A stretch of 64,000 bases of DNA. Source: Streptomyces sp. CB00455 (lineage in GTDB: Bacteria > Actinomycetota > Actinomycetes > Streptomycetales > Streptomycetaceae). The stretch is from contig NZ_LIVQ01000004.1 in NCBI RefSeq assembly GCF_001905445.1, positions 5,462-69,461 of the forward strand, in the 5' to 3' direction. The notes under the pieces were generated by a model that was given only the letters and a program-made list of their open reading frames with translations, was not told where the DNA came from and did no database searches. A program made the translations under genes and the position numbers. Numbering within the stretch: position 1 is the first letter of the stretch; each line of letters begins with the position of its first letter. Positions 7,437 through 16,339 of the stretch are shown here, piece by piece.

Positions 7437-9473
7437 ATGGGCGTTGACGGTCGGGAACCACACCGCGGTGCCGGTGGCGCGGCAGGCGAAGGCGATGCGG
7501 CCGGCCTGGCCGCCCGGCAGGTCCCGGCCCAGCGCGAACCGGGCGGGCGCCGAGCGGTGGGGAGCGGCGGTGAGCTGCCGCCCTCCGACGGCGACTTGAT
7601 CACCCGGATGCGCGGTGGGGACGACGGTGCCTATGAGGAGCTGTTCCGCCGGCACGCCGGCACCGTACGGCGCTACGCGCGGACCTGCTGCCGGGACGGG
7701 CACACGGCCGACGACCTGACGGCCGAGGTGTTCGCCCGCACCCTCCAGGCGGTACGGGGCGGGGCCGGGCCGGACCAGTCGGTGCGGGCCTACCTGCTGA
7801 CCACCGTGCGCAGGGTCGCCGCGGTCTGGGCGAAGACCGCCAGGCGCGAACACCTCGTCGAGGACTTCGCGGTCTTCGCGGAACAGGCGGTCGCCGGCGC
7901 GGAGGGCGGCGCCTGCGCCGGGCTGACCCCGTTGGGCGGGTTCGGCGGGCTGTCCGGCGACGACACCCTTGAACTGGGCGCGGACGTGCAGGCGATGCGC
8001 GAGGCCGAGCAGGCGCTGGCGATGCGGGCCTTCCGGAGCCTGCCCGAGCGGTGGCAGGCCGTCCTGTGGCACACAGCCGTCGAGGAGGCTTCGCCGAGTG
8101 CGATCGCGCCGCTCTTCGGGCTGAGTCCCAACGCGACTGCGGTATTGGCCGGTCGGGCCCGTGAGGGGCTCAGGCAGGCGTACCTGCAGGCCCATGTCAG
8201 TTCGGCGCTGAGCGAGGGCGGCGACTGCGCGCGGTACGCGGACCGGCTGGGCGCCTACGCGCGCGGCGGGCTGCGAATGCGGGCGGAGCGGGGCCTGCGC
8301 AATCACCTGGAGGAATGCGCGAAGTGCCGGCTGGCCGCCAGGGAACTCAAGGACGTCAACGCGGGCATTCCCGCGCTGCTCCCGGTCGCGGTCATCGGTT
8401 GGTTCGCCGCCGGGTACGCGGCCAAGACGGCCGGTGTGGTGGCCGGCGGGGCCGTCGCCGCCGGAGGTGCCGGGGCGGCCGCGGCTGCCGTCGGCGGGTC
8501 GGCCCCGGGGGCCGGAGCCGCCGGTGGTGCCGCCGGGGCCGGCGCTGCGGGTGGGGCGGGGGCCGCGGGTGGGGCGGGGGGCGCCGCCGGTGGGGGCGGG
8601 TCGGGCGCCGGAGCCGGGGGCGCCGTGGTGTCCGAGGGCCTCGCGATGCCGGCCAAGGCTGCCATCGCGGCCGGGATCGCGGTCGCCGCGGCTGCCGGGG
8701 TGGTGTTCGCGCTGGCCGGGGACAACGCCGAGGCGCCGGCGGCCCGGGCGAAGCCCGCTCCCAGCGCGGTGGCTCCGGTGGTCCCGGACGCTCCCGCCCC
8801 GGCCGCACCGGAGCCGGGCCCGCCAGGGGCGGAGCCGGCGCGCGCGCAGGGCCCCGTACCGCCGGCGCGGACCACGCCCTCCCCCAAGGCTCCGGCTCCC
8901 GCCCCGTCCGCTCCTGCGGCCCCTGCGCCCGCGCCCGCTTCCGCCGCTCCTGCTCCGCCTTCGCCCCGGCCGACCCCGGCCCCGGCCCCATCCCCGTCCC
9001 CGTCCAGGTTCGCCCCGCCGCCGCCTGCGCCGGAGCCGCGGGCCTTCCAGCTGGCCCGGCTGACCCACTCGGCCTTCGGGGACCAATGCGGCCCGGAGCT
9101 CCAGAGCCGGCGCAGCACCTGGGTCTGGCAGCGCTGGGGCATGGAGGTGGGCGACCGGCGGTTCGGGCAGGGGATCACCGTGAACTCCCGTTCCTCCGTG
9201 GAGATCGCCCTCAACCGGCAGTGCACGGCCTTTTCGGCGCGGGCCGGGGTGGACGGCCTGTCGATGTTCACCGACGGCTCGGTGCGGTTCGCCGTGTACG
9301 CCGACGGGCAGCGGCTGTGGCGGTCCGCCGCTCTCGGGTACGGGGACCCCCCGGCGGCCGTACAGGTCTCCCTTTCCGGGCACGAGGCAGTGCGGCTCGT
9401 GGTGGAGAAGGCCGGTCCGGGCCGCCTGCCCACGCTGGCGAGCTGGGCGGACTCGGTGATCGACTGCCAGTGA
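7437..9473 (+). CDS. ECF sigma factor fused to anti-sigma zinc finger, membrane segments and NPCBM-like domain (ECF52-like)
   Basis: 678 residues from the ATG at 7437, which has GGGAG 9 nt upstream; a GTG at 7413 is in frame. Order: sigma region 2 (about 57-105), sigma region 4 (about 200-252), a zinc-finger anti-sigma-like segment with H-x3-C-x2-C (HLEECAKC, about 290-297), a hydrophobic helix (about 311-343), a long Gly/Ala-rich stretch, a second hydrophobic helix (about 415-435), a Pro/Ala-rich spacer of about 100 residues, and a C-terminal domain (about 540-678) resembling NPCBM carbohydrate-binding modules (VRFAVYADGQRLWRS, ASWADSVIDC). This looks like a membrane-tethered, self-inhibited sigma factor that could sense wall or extracellular glycans. 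Architecture is seen; signalling is inference. Confidence 0.85.
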   Translation: MGVDGREPHRGAGGAAGEGDAAGLAARQVPAQREPGGRRAVGSGGELPPSDGDLITRMRGGDDGAYEELFRRHAGTVRRYARTCCRDGHTADDLTAEVFARTLQAVRGGAGPDQSVRAYLLTTVRRVAAVWAKTARREHLVEDFAVFAEQAVAGAEGGACAGLTPLGGFGGLSGDDTLELGADVQAMREAEQALAMRAFRSLPERWQAVLWHTAVEEASPSAIAPLFGLSPNATAVLAGRAREGLRQAYLQAHVSSALSEGGDCARYADRLGAYARGGLRMRAERGLRNHLEECAKCRLAARELKDVNAGIPALLPVAVIGWFAAGYAAKTAGVVAGGAVAAGGAGAAAAAVGGSAPGAGAAGGAAGAGAAGGAGAAGGAGGAAGGGGSGAGAGGAVVSEGLAMPAKAAIAAGIAVAAAAGVVFALAGDNAEAPAARAKPAPSAVAPVVPDAPAPAAPEPGPPGAEPARAQGPVPPARTTPSPKAPAPAPSAPAAPAPAPASAAPAPPSPRPTPAPAPSPSPSRFAPPPPAPEPRAFQLARLTHSAFGDQCGPELQSRRSTWVWQRWGMEVGDRRFGQGITVNSRSSVEIALNRQCTAFSARAGVDGLSMFTDGSVRFAVYADGQRLWRSAALGYGDPPAAVQVSLSGHEAVRLVVEKAGPGRLPTLASWADSVIDCQ

Positions 9474-9490
9474 TCGACTGCCGGTGATCG
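9456..9490. repeat. 14-bp tandem repeat spanning the sigma-factor stop codon
   Basis: The unit gtgatcgactgcc plus one base occurs at 9456-9469 and 9470-9483, followed by a partial third copy. The stop codon lies at the junction of the first two. Because 14 is not a multiple of 3, a change in copy number would alter the last residues. Confidence 0.7.
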
Positions 9491-9542
9491 GCCGCCCGCC
9501 TCCGCGAGCCCGGGGTCAGGCTGCGGCGATGGACGGTGGCGA

Positions 9543-9989
9543 TCAGTCGGCGGTGAGTCCTTCCACCAGGGCGGCCGGGGTGCGCGCTGCGCCAGCGGCC
9601 TCCTCCCGGGTGGTGGAGCGGGCGCACCCGGGCCCGGCGCGGGCGCACCCGAGGTCGGCGCGGGCGCACGCCGCAGCGGCCTCGCCCGCGGCCGCCGCGG
9701 GGACCGTGCACGGATGGCCCGCACGCCAGGCGGTGGCCCCGCGCGAGCCCGTACGGCTTCGGCGGGCCGGGCCGGAGTCGGCCGCCGGCCACGCGACGGT
9801 CCCGCCAAGCCCTGCCGGCACGCGCTCGGCGCCGTGGGAGGCGAGGGCGGCGGCGCGGGCCTGTGCGACGAGGAGGCCGTACGACTGCTGGTGACCTAAG
9901 GGCCCGGCGCGGTATGGCGGTTGGCGGAGACCGGCGCCGTCTTCGACACCTCCTCGGAGACTCCGTACGCGGTGCGGGCGTCGGCGCAC
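9543..9989 (-). CDS. Possible small hypothetical protein (weak)
   Basis: An open frame of up to 148 codons downstream of the asparagine-synthetase-like gene on the same strand. The predicted protein is Ala/Arg/Gly-rich with no recognisable motif, no clear start and no good ribosome site. Third-position G/C is high, as in real genes here, but most other frames share that property. The 630-bp stretch 9474-10100 holds nothing else convincing, so I list this only as a candidate. Confidence 0.22.
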   Translation of the reverse strand: MRRRPHRVRSLRGGVEDGAGLRQPPYRAGPLGHQQSYGLLVAQARAAALASHGAERVPAGLGGTVAWPAADSGPARRSRTGSRGATAWRAGHPCTVPAAAAGEAAAACARADLGCARAGPGCARSTTREEAAGAARTPAALVEGLTAD

Positions 9990-10100
9990 CGGCCGCGCGA
10001 CGGGACCGTCTTTCCGGCCGCCCCCTTGCGCCGCTCCCCCTCTGTCCCGCGAGCCGGTCCCCCGCCCGCCGACCCGGCCGCCGACCCGCCCTGCGACCCC

Positions 10101-12365
10101 TCAGGAACCGCTGCGCAGGGAGCGCGGCGGGCCACCGGGGGCGAGCTGGGCCAGGGGGGTCTCGAGCGGAGCGGTGGAGACCGCGCGGCGGCGGGTCGTG
10201 GAGGTGCCCGTCCAGCAGGTGCCGCGGCGGGCCAGGAGGCGGCGCAGCCACAGCTCCATCGAGACGAGTTCCGCCAGCCCGTCCAGCGGGACCGGGCGGC
10301 CGTCCGCCGCGTCGAGCAGGGCCTGCCGTACGACCCGGGCTTCGATCAGTCCGGCGTCCGCGAGCAGCGGCGAGGCGAAGAGCGAGAGCAGCTCGGTCAG
10401 GGCGGCGCGCAGCCCCAGCCGGGTCGCCGTCTCGTTCGGGGTGTGGGCCGTGACGCCCCAGCCCGGCGGGAGTTCCCGTACCCCGGCGGAGGCGAGGACG
10501 CTGCGCAGGATCGCGGCCCGGGCCCCGGGCTGGACGCGCAGGGATTCGGGGAGGGCGCGGGCGGCCCGTACGACCTGGTTGTCCAGGAAGGGGGCGTGCA
10601 GGCGCTGGCTGCGAACCTCCACGGCCTGTTCGAAGACCCGGTGGTCCGCGGCGTGCCGGGCGAGCAGCGCGCGGGCGCGGGCCTCGCCCGGCCGCAGCGA
10701 CAGGGGAGGGCGCCCGGCGGCGGCCGTGAGCCGGATCGATACTTCCGCCAGTGCCTCGCCCGTCAACCAGCCCGCGGCCGGGCCGGGCCGGGACCACGTC
10801 AGGGCGGCCAGCGAGGCGTCCACCGGGCCGGACACCCATGGTGCGGCGGCCCCCTCGCGCAGCCGGGCGGCGGCGGCCTCCATGCCCGCGCGGTACGGGG
10901 TACGGGCCAGGCGCCGGGCCGCGGAGTACACGGTCAGCGGGACCAGCAGCGACTCCCCCGAGGCGGAGGCCGAGCGCGCCAGGGCCGCCACCGGGCGCAG
11001 CAGGTGGCGCCGCCGGCGGTCCATCAGGAGGTCGGCCATGCGGGCCGGGTGGGCGTCGAGGACCTGGCGGGCGCCGTGCCCGGTGAAGTGGTCCGCGGAG
11101 CCGGCGGCCAGCCGCCGCCGCTCGCGGGCGGCGAAGACCAGCGAGGGTCCCGGTTCGTCTGTCAGCGGGCCGTCGAGTTCGGCGTACGGGAGGGCTTCCT
11201 CGGCGGCGGCCACGACGACGTGGTGCAGGCGCGGGTCGGCCGCGATGGCATGGGCCCTCTCCAGTTCGGCCTCGCGGCCCCGGGGGGTCGCCAGATCGTT
11301 GAAGGTGACGGCGAGCAGCCGGGCCCCGGCGGGGCTCTGCAGGGCGCCCGGGGCTCCCGGCAGGCCGGCGGCCAGCAGGGCGAGCGTCGCAGAGGCGCTG
11401 CCACCGGAGAGGTCGGAGCCGACCCCGGGCGCGGGGGCGCCCCGGGCGGCCCGCCGGTCGGCGGGGCCCATGCCGGGCACCGGCCCGGGATCGTAGGGCG
11501 GCAGTGTGCCGGGGGCGTGCCTGGGAGCCGTGAGCCGGGCGCGTACGGCATCCACCAGTGCTACGCGTACGCCCTCCACCGCCCGGTCGGGATCGGACTC
11601 GGCCGCGGCCACCGCGAGGGAAGCCACCTGTTCGTAGCCGGTGATCTCGCGGGAGCCCTCGCGCAGGATGAGCGCGTGCCCGGGCGGGATGCGGCGGACC
11701 CCGGCGTACGGTGTGCCGTCGCCCAGTGCCTCGGGGCTGTCGGGGCAGGCCAGCAGGGCGGCGAGATGGCCGATGTCGAGCTGCGCCTCGATGAGGTCGG
11801 CGAGCGGGAGGGCGGCGGTGGCGTAGGCCGTGCCGCTGGCCCAGGGGGTGTAGAAGACGGGGCGCGCGCCCGCGAGGTCGCCGAGGACGGTGATCCGGCG
11901 GCCGGCCTGGACGACGGCGGTGTAGCTGCCGGGCCACTGGGTGAGGTGGCGCAGGGCGCCGCCGCGGGCGGCATAGAGGGCGCGGCGCAGTTCGGCATCG
12001 GTCGCGCCGCAGCAGCCGAGGACGGCGAGCCGGGTGAAGGGGTCGGCGGGGTCGGCGGTGAGCGTGCGGATCTCGTCGGGGCGCCAGTCGCCGACGGCCC
12101 AGAGGGGGTCGGGGTCACCCCAGAGCAGCTGGGCGCCGACGGGGTGGACGGTGCGCTCGGCGTCCGCCCCGGGGTCGTCGCGGTCGGCGGCGTCCGCGAT
12201 GCCGCCGCGCAGGGGGGCGCCGCCGCGCGGGTGACCGGCGTAGGTGTCCCCGTACGAGCCCGGGCCGGGGACCTGCCCGGTCGGTTGGCCGGCGGCCTGC
12301 CCGAAGACGCGGCCGGCCGTGCCGAAGCTCGCGGCGATACTGCTCCAACCCACCAACCAGCGCAC
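10101..12365 (-). CDS. Orphan asparagine synthetase / lasso-cyclase-like protein
   Basis: 754 residues from the GTG at 12365, chosen because GGGGAGG sits 5 nt upstream and gives the N-terminus MRWLVGWSS. The N-terminal half has the class II glutaminase fold but no Cys at position 2, so ammonia release from glutamine is not expected. The C-terminal half has the ATP pyrophosphatase P-loop SGGSAS (about 320-325) and asparagine-synthetase-like helices. This is the pattern of lasso-peptide macrolactam cyclases and related amide-forming ATPases. No precursor peptide, PqqD-like recognition protein or transglutaminase-like protease is found beside it. Substrate unknown. Confidence 0.75.
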   Translation of the reverse strand: MRWLVGWSSIAASFGTAGRVFGQAAGQPTGQVPGPGSYGDTYAGHPRGGAPLRGGIADAADRDDPGADAERTVHPVGAQLLWGDPDPLWAVGDWRPDEIRTLTADPADPFTRLAVLGCCGATDAELRRALYAARGGALRHLTQWPGSYTAVVQAGRRITVLGDLAGARPVFYTPWASGTAYATAALPLADLIEAQLDIGHLAALLACPDSPEALGDGTPYAGVRRIPPGHALILREGSREITGYEQVASLAVAAAESDPDRAVEGVRVALVDAVRARLTAPRHAPGTLPPYDPGPVPGMGPADRRAARGAPAPGVGSDLSGGSASATLALLAAGLPGAPGALQSPAGARLLAVTFNDLATPRGREAELERAHAIAADPRLHHVVVAAAEEALPYAELDGPLTDEPGPSLVFAARERRRLAAGSADHFTGHGARQVLDAHPARMADLLMDRRRRHLLRPVAALARSASASGESLLVPLTVYSAARRLARTPYRAGMEAAAARLREGAAAPWVSGPVDASLAALTWSRPGPAAGWLTGEALAEVSIRLTAAAGRPPLSLRPGEARARALLARHAADHRVFEQAVEVRSQRLHAPFLDNQVVRAARALPESLRVQPGARAAILRSVLASAGVRELPPGWGVTAHTPNETATRLGLRAALTELLSLFASPLLADAGLIEARVVRQALLDAADGRPVPLDGLAELVSMELWLRRLLARRGTCWTGTSTTRRRAVSTAPLETPLAQLAPGGPPRSLRSGS

Positions 12366-12994
12366 CGCCGCCTCCCCAGCCTGTGGGCACATGACCGGGG
12401 CACGGGCAGCACGGTCGGCGCTGAGGGCGCGGCCGGCGGGACCCCGGGTGGCTCGGGTCCATGCTGCCACGGGAGAGGCGTACGGGAGGAGTCAAAGGGG
12501 GCGCACATGCAAACGAACACGCCCCCGCCACGCGGTATTTGGCGTTCCGTTCCACCCACCCCACAGGTCGCTTTCGGCCATTCTTCGGCCGTACCACGAG
12601 CCTCCGCCGCCCCAGGGCCGGCGGTGCGCGGGCGCGGTCCGGGAGGCGGAATCCGCCCCCCGGACCGTTCCGCCACCCGCGGGGATTGAGGCAGCGGCAT
12701 CCCCGGCCCGCCCGGTCCGCGCAGTGGGCCGACCCACGCACCGCACATCGAATCGCCGGGTCCGGGGACCGGCCAGAGCGCACGGGCGGGCGCACGGCCA
12801 CACGGACGGAGCACGCGCTGACACGTGCGCCCCGAGGGCGGACCGGGGCCCGACTGTGCAAACGGACAACAATCCCGCCATACGGAAGTAAGGGCCTTAA
12901 CGCTTGGGAGGCGGGGAACTACGCTGGGTTTACGAAATGCCGGGCGCCTATGCCCCGGCGGCGTCTGCGTTCCGCGTGTGACGAGGGGTGGCGC
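12366..12994. other. Divergent intergenic region
   Basis: About 630 bp between the cyclase-like gene (leftward) and the NsdA-like gene (rightward). No gene of normal size is supported. A 29-codon leftward frame (12492-12581) is considered and rejected elsewhere. The rightward promoter is listed separately. Confidence 0.4.
12897..12925 (+). promoter_or_regulatory. Promoter for the NsdA-like gene
   Basis: TTAACG (12897-12902) and TACGCT (12920-12925) are separated by 17 bp, a good match to the vegetative-sigma consensus. The expected start would give a leader of about 60 nt before the ATG at 12995. Confidence 0.5.
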
Positions 12995-14794
12995 ATGTCC
13001 AGGGAGCTCCGCGAGCCCAATGAGAAGCTCGGCGCCGTCCTCGCCCTCGCGGGCATCAGCAACGCCGGGCTGGCCCGCCGGGTCAACGACCTCGGCGCGC
13101 AGCGCGGCCTGACGCTGCGGTACGACAAGACGTCGGTGGCCCGGTGGGTGTCGAAGGGGATGGTGCCGCAGGGCGCCGCGCCCCATCTGATCGCGGCCGC
13201 CATCGGCGCGAAGCTGGGACGGCCGGTGCCGCTGCACGAGATCGGACTGGCGGACGCGGATCCCGCGCCGGAGGTCGGTCTGGCCTTCCCGCGCGACGTG
13301 GGTGCGGCGGTGCGTTCGGCCACGGACCTCTACCGGCTGGACCTCGCCGGACGGCGCGGCGGTGGCGGGATCTGGCAGTCGCTCGCGGGGTCCTTCTCGG
13401 TGGCGGCGTACGCGACGCCCGCCTCGCGGTGGCTGATATCCCCCGCCGACGGTTCGGTGGCGCGCGAGCCATCGGGGCCGGGCTCCTCCGGCAAGACGGC
13501 ACGGGCGAATCCGGCGGCCGGCACCGCGCCCCACGGCGCCGCGCCTCAGGGCACCTCGGCGCGCGGAGGCGCCCCCGGAGCCGCCCACCAGGGCGAATCC
13601 GGTCCCGGGGCCGCCCCGCACGGCGGTCCGGCCGCGGGCACCCCGGCCACGACGACGCCGACCGCTTCGGCTCAGGGCGCACCGGCCCAGGGCGTACCGG
13701 CCCAAGGCGCACCGGCCCAGGACCCGCGTCGGCACGGCAGGCCGACAGGGCCCGCGGAAGGACTCGCGACGGGCCCGACGACGGGGCCCGTGACGGGCAC
13801 GGCGGCAGGGCTGCCGGCTCCGCCGTCCAGCGTTGTGCCCGCCCGGCCCGGCGCCGAAACGCCGCGCGACCACGCTCAGCGCGTGGGCCACAGCGACGTG
13901 GCGAAACTGCGCGAGGCCGCCGAGGACGCCCGCCGGTGGGACTCCAAGTACGGCGGCGGGGACTGGCGTTCGTCCATGGTGCCCGACTGCCTGCGGGTGG
14001 ACGCGGCCCCGCTGCTGCTCGGCGCCTACACCGATGAGGTCGGACGCGCGCTCTTCGGCGCGACCGCCGAGCTGACCCGGCTCGCCGGGTGGATGGCCTT
14101 CGACACCGGCCAGCAGGAGGCGGCCCAGCGCTACTACATCCAGGCGCTGCGCCTGGCCCGGGCGGCCGCGGACGTCCCCCTCGGCGGGTACGTCCTGGCG
14201 TCGATGTCCCTGCAGGCGACCTACCGCGACTTCCCGGACGAAGGCGTGGACCTCGCCCAGGCGGCCGTCGAACGCAACCGCGGCCTGGCCACCGCCCGCA
14301 CCATGAGCTTCTTCCGGCTGGTCGAGGCCCGCGCGCACGCGAAGGCGGGAGATTCGGCGGCAGCCGGTGCGGCGCTGCGGGCGGCGGAGGGCTGGCTGGA
14401 GCGCGCACGGGACGGCGATCCGGATCCGACCTGGCTCGGTTTCTACTCGTACGACCGTTTCGCGGCGGATGCGGCGGAATGCTACCGGGACCTCAACCTC
14501 CCGCGTCAGGTCCGCCGCTTCACCGAGCAGGCCCTGTCCCGGCCCACCGAGGAGTACGTGCGGTCGCACGGGCTGCGGCTGGTGGTGAGCGCCGTCGCCG
14601 AGCTGGAGTCGGGCAATCTCGACGCGGCGTGCGCGGCGGGCACCCGGGCGGTGGAGGTGGCGGGCAGGATCTCCTCGGCCCGGACGACCGAGTACGTACG
14701 GGACCTGCTGCACCGGCTGGAACCGTACGGGGACGAGCCCCGCGTGGTGGAGCTGCGGGAGCGGGCCCGGCCGCTGCTGGTGGCGCCGGCGTAG
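12995..14794 (+). CDS. NsdA-family sporulation-associated TPR regulator-like protein
   Basis: 599 residues from the ATG at 12995, with GAGGGGTG just upstream. The N-terminal 80 residues resemble a divergent HTH (NEKLGAVLALAGISNAGLAR ... KTSVARWVSKG). Then comes a low-complexity linker of about 130 residues with repeated PAQGxPA units, and a C-terminal half rich in paired helices like tetratricopeptide repeats. This matches the streptomycete NsdA-like family, members of which affect sporulation and antibiotic production. Location is cytoplasmic. The low-complexity linker seems longer than the folded parts need. Biochemical role is unknown. Confidence 0.82.
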   Translation: MSRELREPNEKLGAVLALAGISNAGLARRVNDLGAQRGLTLRYDKTSVARWVSKGMVPQGAAPHLIAAAIGAKLGRPVPLHEIGLADADPAPEVGLAFPRDVGAAVRSATDLYRLDLAGRRGGGGIWQSLAGSFSVAAYATPASRWLISPADGSVAREPSGPGSSGKTARANPAAGTAPHGAAPQGTSARGGAPGAAHQGESGPGAAPHGGPAAGTPATTTPTASAQGAPAQGVPAQGAPAQDPRRHGRPTGPAEGLATGPTTGPVTGTAAGLPAPPSSVVPARPGAETPRDHAQRVGHSDVAKLREAAEDARRWDSKYGGGDWRSSMVPDCLRVDAAPLLLGAYTDEVGRALFGATAELTRLAGWMAFDTGQQEAAQRYYIQALRLARAAADVPLGGYVLASMSLQATYRDFPDEGVDLAQAAVERNRGLATARTMSFFRLVEARAHAKAGDSAAAGAALRAAEGWLERARDGDPDPTWLGFYSYDRFAADAAECYRDLNLPRQVRRFTEQALSRPTEEYVRSHGLRLVVSAVAELESGNLDAACAAGTRAVEVAGRISSARTTEYVRDLLHRLEPYGDEPRVVELRERARPLLVAPA

Positions 14795-14856
14795 GGCCCG
14801 TCGAGCGCAACGGACGACCCGGATGGAACCGGCGGCACGGAGCCGGCACGGTCCGT

Positions 14857-14975
14857 GAGCCGGAGGAAGCCGACCGGGGAACGGCGGCCGGGAAGCCAGC
14901 CGGGGAACGGGGCCGGGAAGCGGAGCCGGAGGAAGCCGACCGGAAGCGGGGCCGGGGAGACGGCGGCCGGGAAGC
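14857..14975. repeat. Purine-rich imperfect direct repeats
   Basis: A 21-bp unit beginning gagccggaggaagccgac occurs at 14857-14877 and 14923-14943 (66 bp apart), and a 16-bp unit acggcggccgggaagc at 14881-14896 and 14960-14975. The tract fills the 260-bp gap before the lhgO gene and codes for nothing recognisable. Confidence 0.7.
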
Positions 14976-15056
14976 GGGGCCCGGAAGGGCCGGGCGGACC
15001 CGCGTGGCCGCGTTGTCGGTGGCGGGGTGCAGTATGCAGGGGTGGGAGGTGTCAGC

Positions 15057-16262
15057 GTGGTGGGCGGCGGCGTGGACTGCGATGTGCTGGTGATCGGCGG
15101 CGGGATCGTCGGCCTGTCGACGGCGTATGCCCTGTCGCGCCTGGCTCCGGGGACCAGGGTGGTCGTCCTGGAGAAGGAGAGCGGCCCGGCCCGGCACCAG
15201 ACGGGGCGCAACAGCGGCGTGATCCACAGCGGGATCTACTACCGCCCCGGATCCCTGAAGGCGCGCTTCGCGGTGCGCGGCGGCGCCGAGATGGTCAAGT
15301 TCTGCGCGGAGCACGGGATCGCCCACGAGGTGACGGGCAAGCTGATCGTCGCCACGGAGCGCGAGGAACTGCCTCGGCTGCACGCCCTGGTCCAGCGCGG
15401 CCGGGAGAACGGCATCCCGGTGCGCGAGCTGGGTCCGGCCCAGATCGCGGAGTACGAACCGGAGGTGCGGGGCCTGGCCGCGATCCACGTGGGCAGCACT
15501 GGCATCGCGGACTACGGCACGGTGACCGCCCAACTGGCCGACGCCTCGGGAGCGGAGATCGTCTACGGCGGCGCGGTGGACCTGATCTCGCGCCGCGCCT
15601 CGGCGGTGGCGGTGCGCACCACCACCGGCCTGGTGGTCAGGGCCCGGGTCCTGGTGAACTGCGCGGGGCTCCAGTGCGACCGGATCGCCCGCCTGGCCGG
15701 GGACGACCCGGGGATGCGGATCATCCCCTTCCGCGGCGAGTACTACGACCTGGCCCGTCCTGAACTGGTCCGCGGGCTGGTCTACCCGGTCCCCGATCCG
15801 GCCTTCCCCTTCCTCGGGGTGCACCTGACCCGGGGCGTCGGCGGCAGCGTCCACGTCGGCCCCAATGCCGTGCCCGCGCTGGCCCGCGAAGGCTACGGCT
15901 GGGCCACCGTGCGCCCCCGCGACCTCGCGGACGAGCTCGCCTGGCCCGGATCCTGGCGGATGGCCGCACGGCACTGGCGCTACGGCGCGGGCGAGATCCA
16001 CCGCTCCCTGTCGAAGCAGGCGTTCACCCGGGCGGTGCGCCGGCTGCTGCCCGCCGTCACGCCCGCAGACCTGCGCCCCGCCCCGGCCGGGGTGCGCGCG
16101 CAGGCGGTGCTGCGCGACGGCACCCTCGTGGACGACTTCCTGATCCGGGAGGCCCCGCGTACGGTCCACGTCCTCAACGCCCCGTCGCCCGCGGCGACCG
16201 CCTCGCTCCCGATCGGCCGGGAGATCGCCCGCCGCGCCCTCACGACCCTGCGCTCGGCCTGA
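15057..16262 (+). CDS. lhgO: L-2-hydroxyglutarate oxidase (FAD-dependent)
   Basis: 401 residues from the GTG at 15057, which has GGGAGG 7 nt upstream; an earlier GTG at 15027 lacks this. The N-terminus holds the FAD-binding DVLVIGGGIVGLSTAYAL motif, followed by the family signature GRNSGVIHSGIYYRPGSLK that places it with LhgO/L2HGDH of the DAO superfamily. These oxidise L-2-hydroxyglutarate, a side product of dehydrogenases, to 2-oxoglutarate, usually feeding the quinone pool at the membrane. The C-terminal FAD loop (VLNAPSPAATASLPIG) is intact. It precedes trmB by 77 bp on the same strand. Confidence 0.87.
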   Translation: MVGGGVDCDVLVIGGGIVGLSTAYALSRLAPGTRVVVLEKESGPARHQTGRNSGVIHSGIYYRPGSLKARFAVRGGAEMVKFCAEHGIAHEVTGKLIVATEREELPRLHALVQRGRENGIPVRELGPAQIAEYEPEVRGLAAIHVGSTGIADYGTVTAQLADASGAEIVYGGAVDLISRRASAVAVRTTTGLVVRARVLVNCAGLQCDRIARLAGDDPGMRIIPFRGEYYDLARPELVRGLVYPVPDPAFPFLGVHLTRGVGGSVHVGPNAVPALAREGYGWATVRPRDLADELAWPGSWRMAARHWRYGAGEIHRSLSKQAFTRAVRRLLPAVTPADLRPAPAGVRAQAVLRDGTLVDDFLIREAPRTVHVLNAPSPAATASLPIGREIARRALTTLRSA

Positions 16263-16339
16263 CCGCGCGCCCGGCCCGGCCCGGGACGCCTCCGGCTCCG
16301 CAGGACCGGTGCGCCCCGGGGACGTAGAATCCGGGCATT

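Noticed and set aside
12492..12581. 29-codon leftward frame upstream of the cyclase-like gene, considered as a lasso precursor
   Set aside because: MAESDLWGG start has no leader with the conserved Thr before the core, no suitable core Gly with Asp/Glu at position 7-9, and no good ribosome site.
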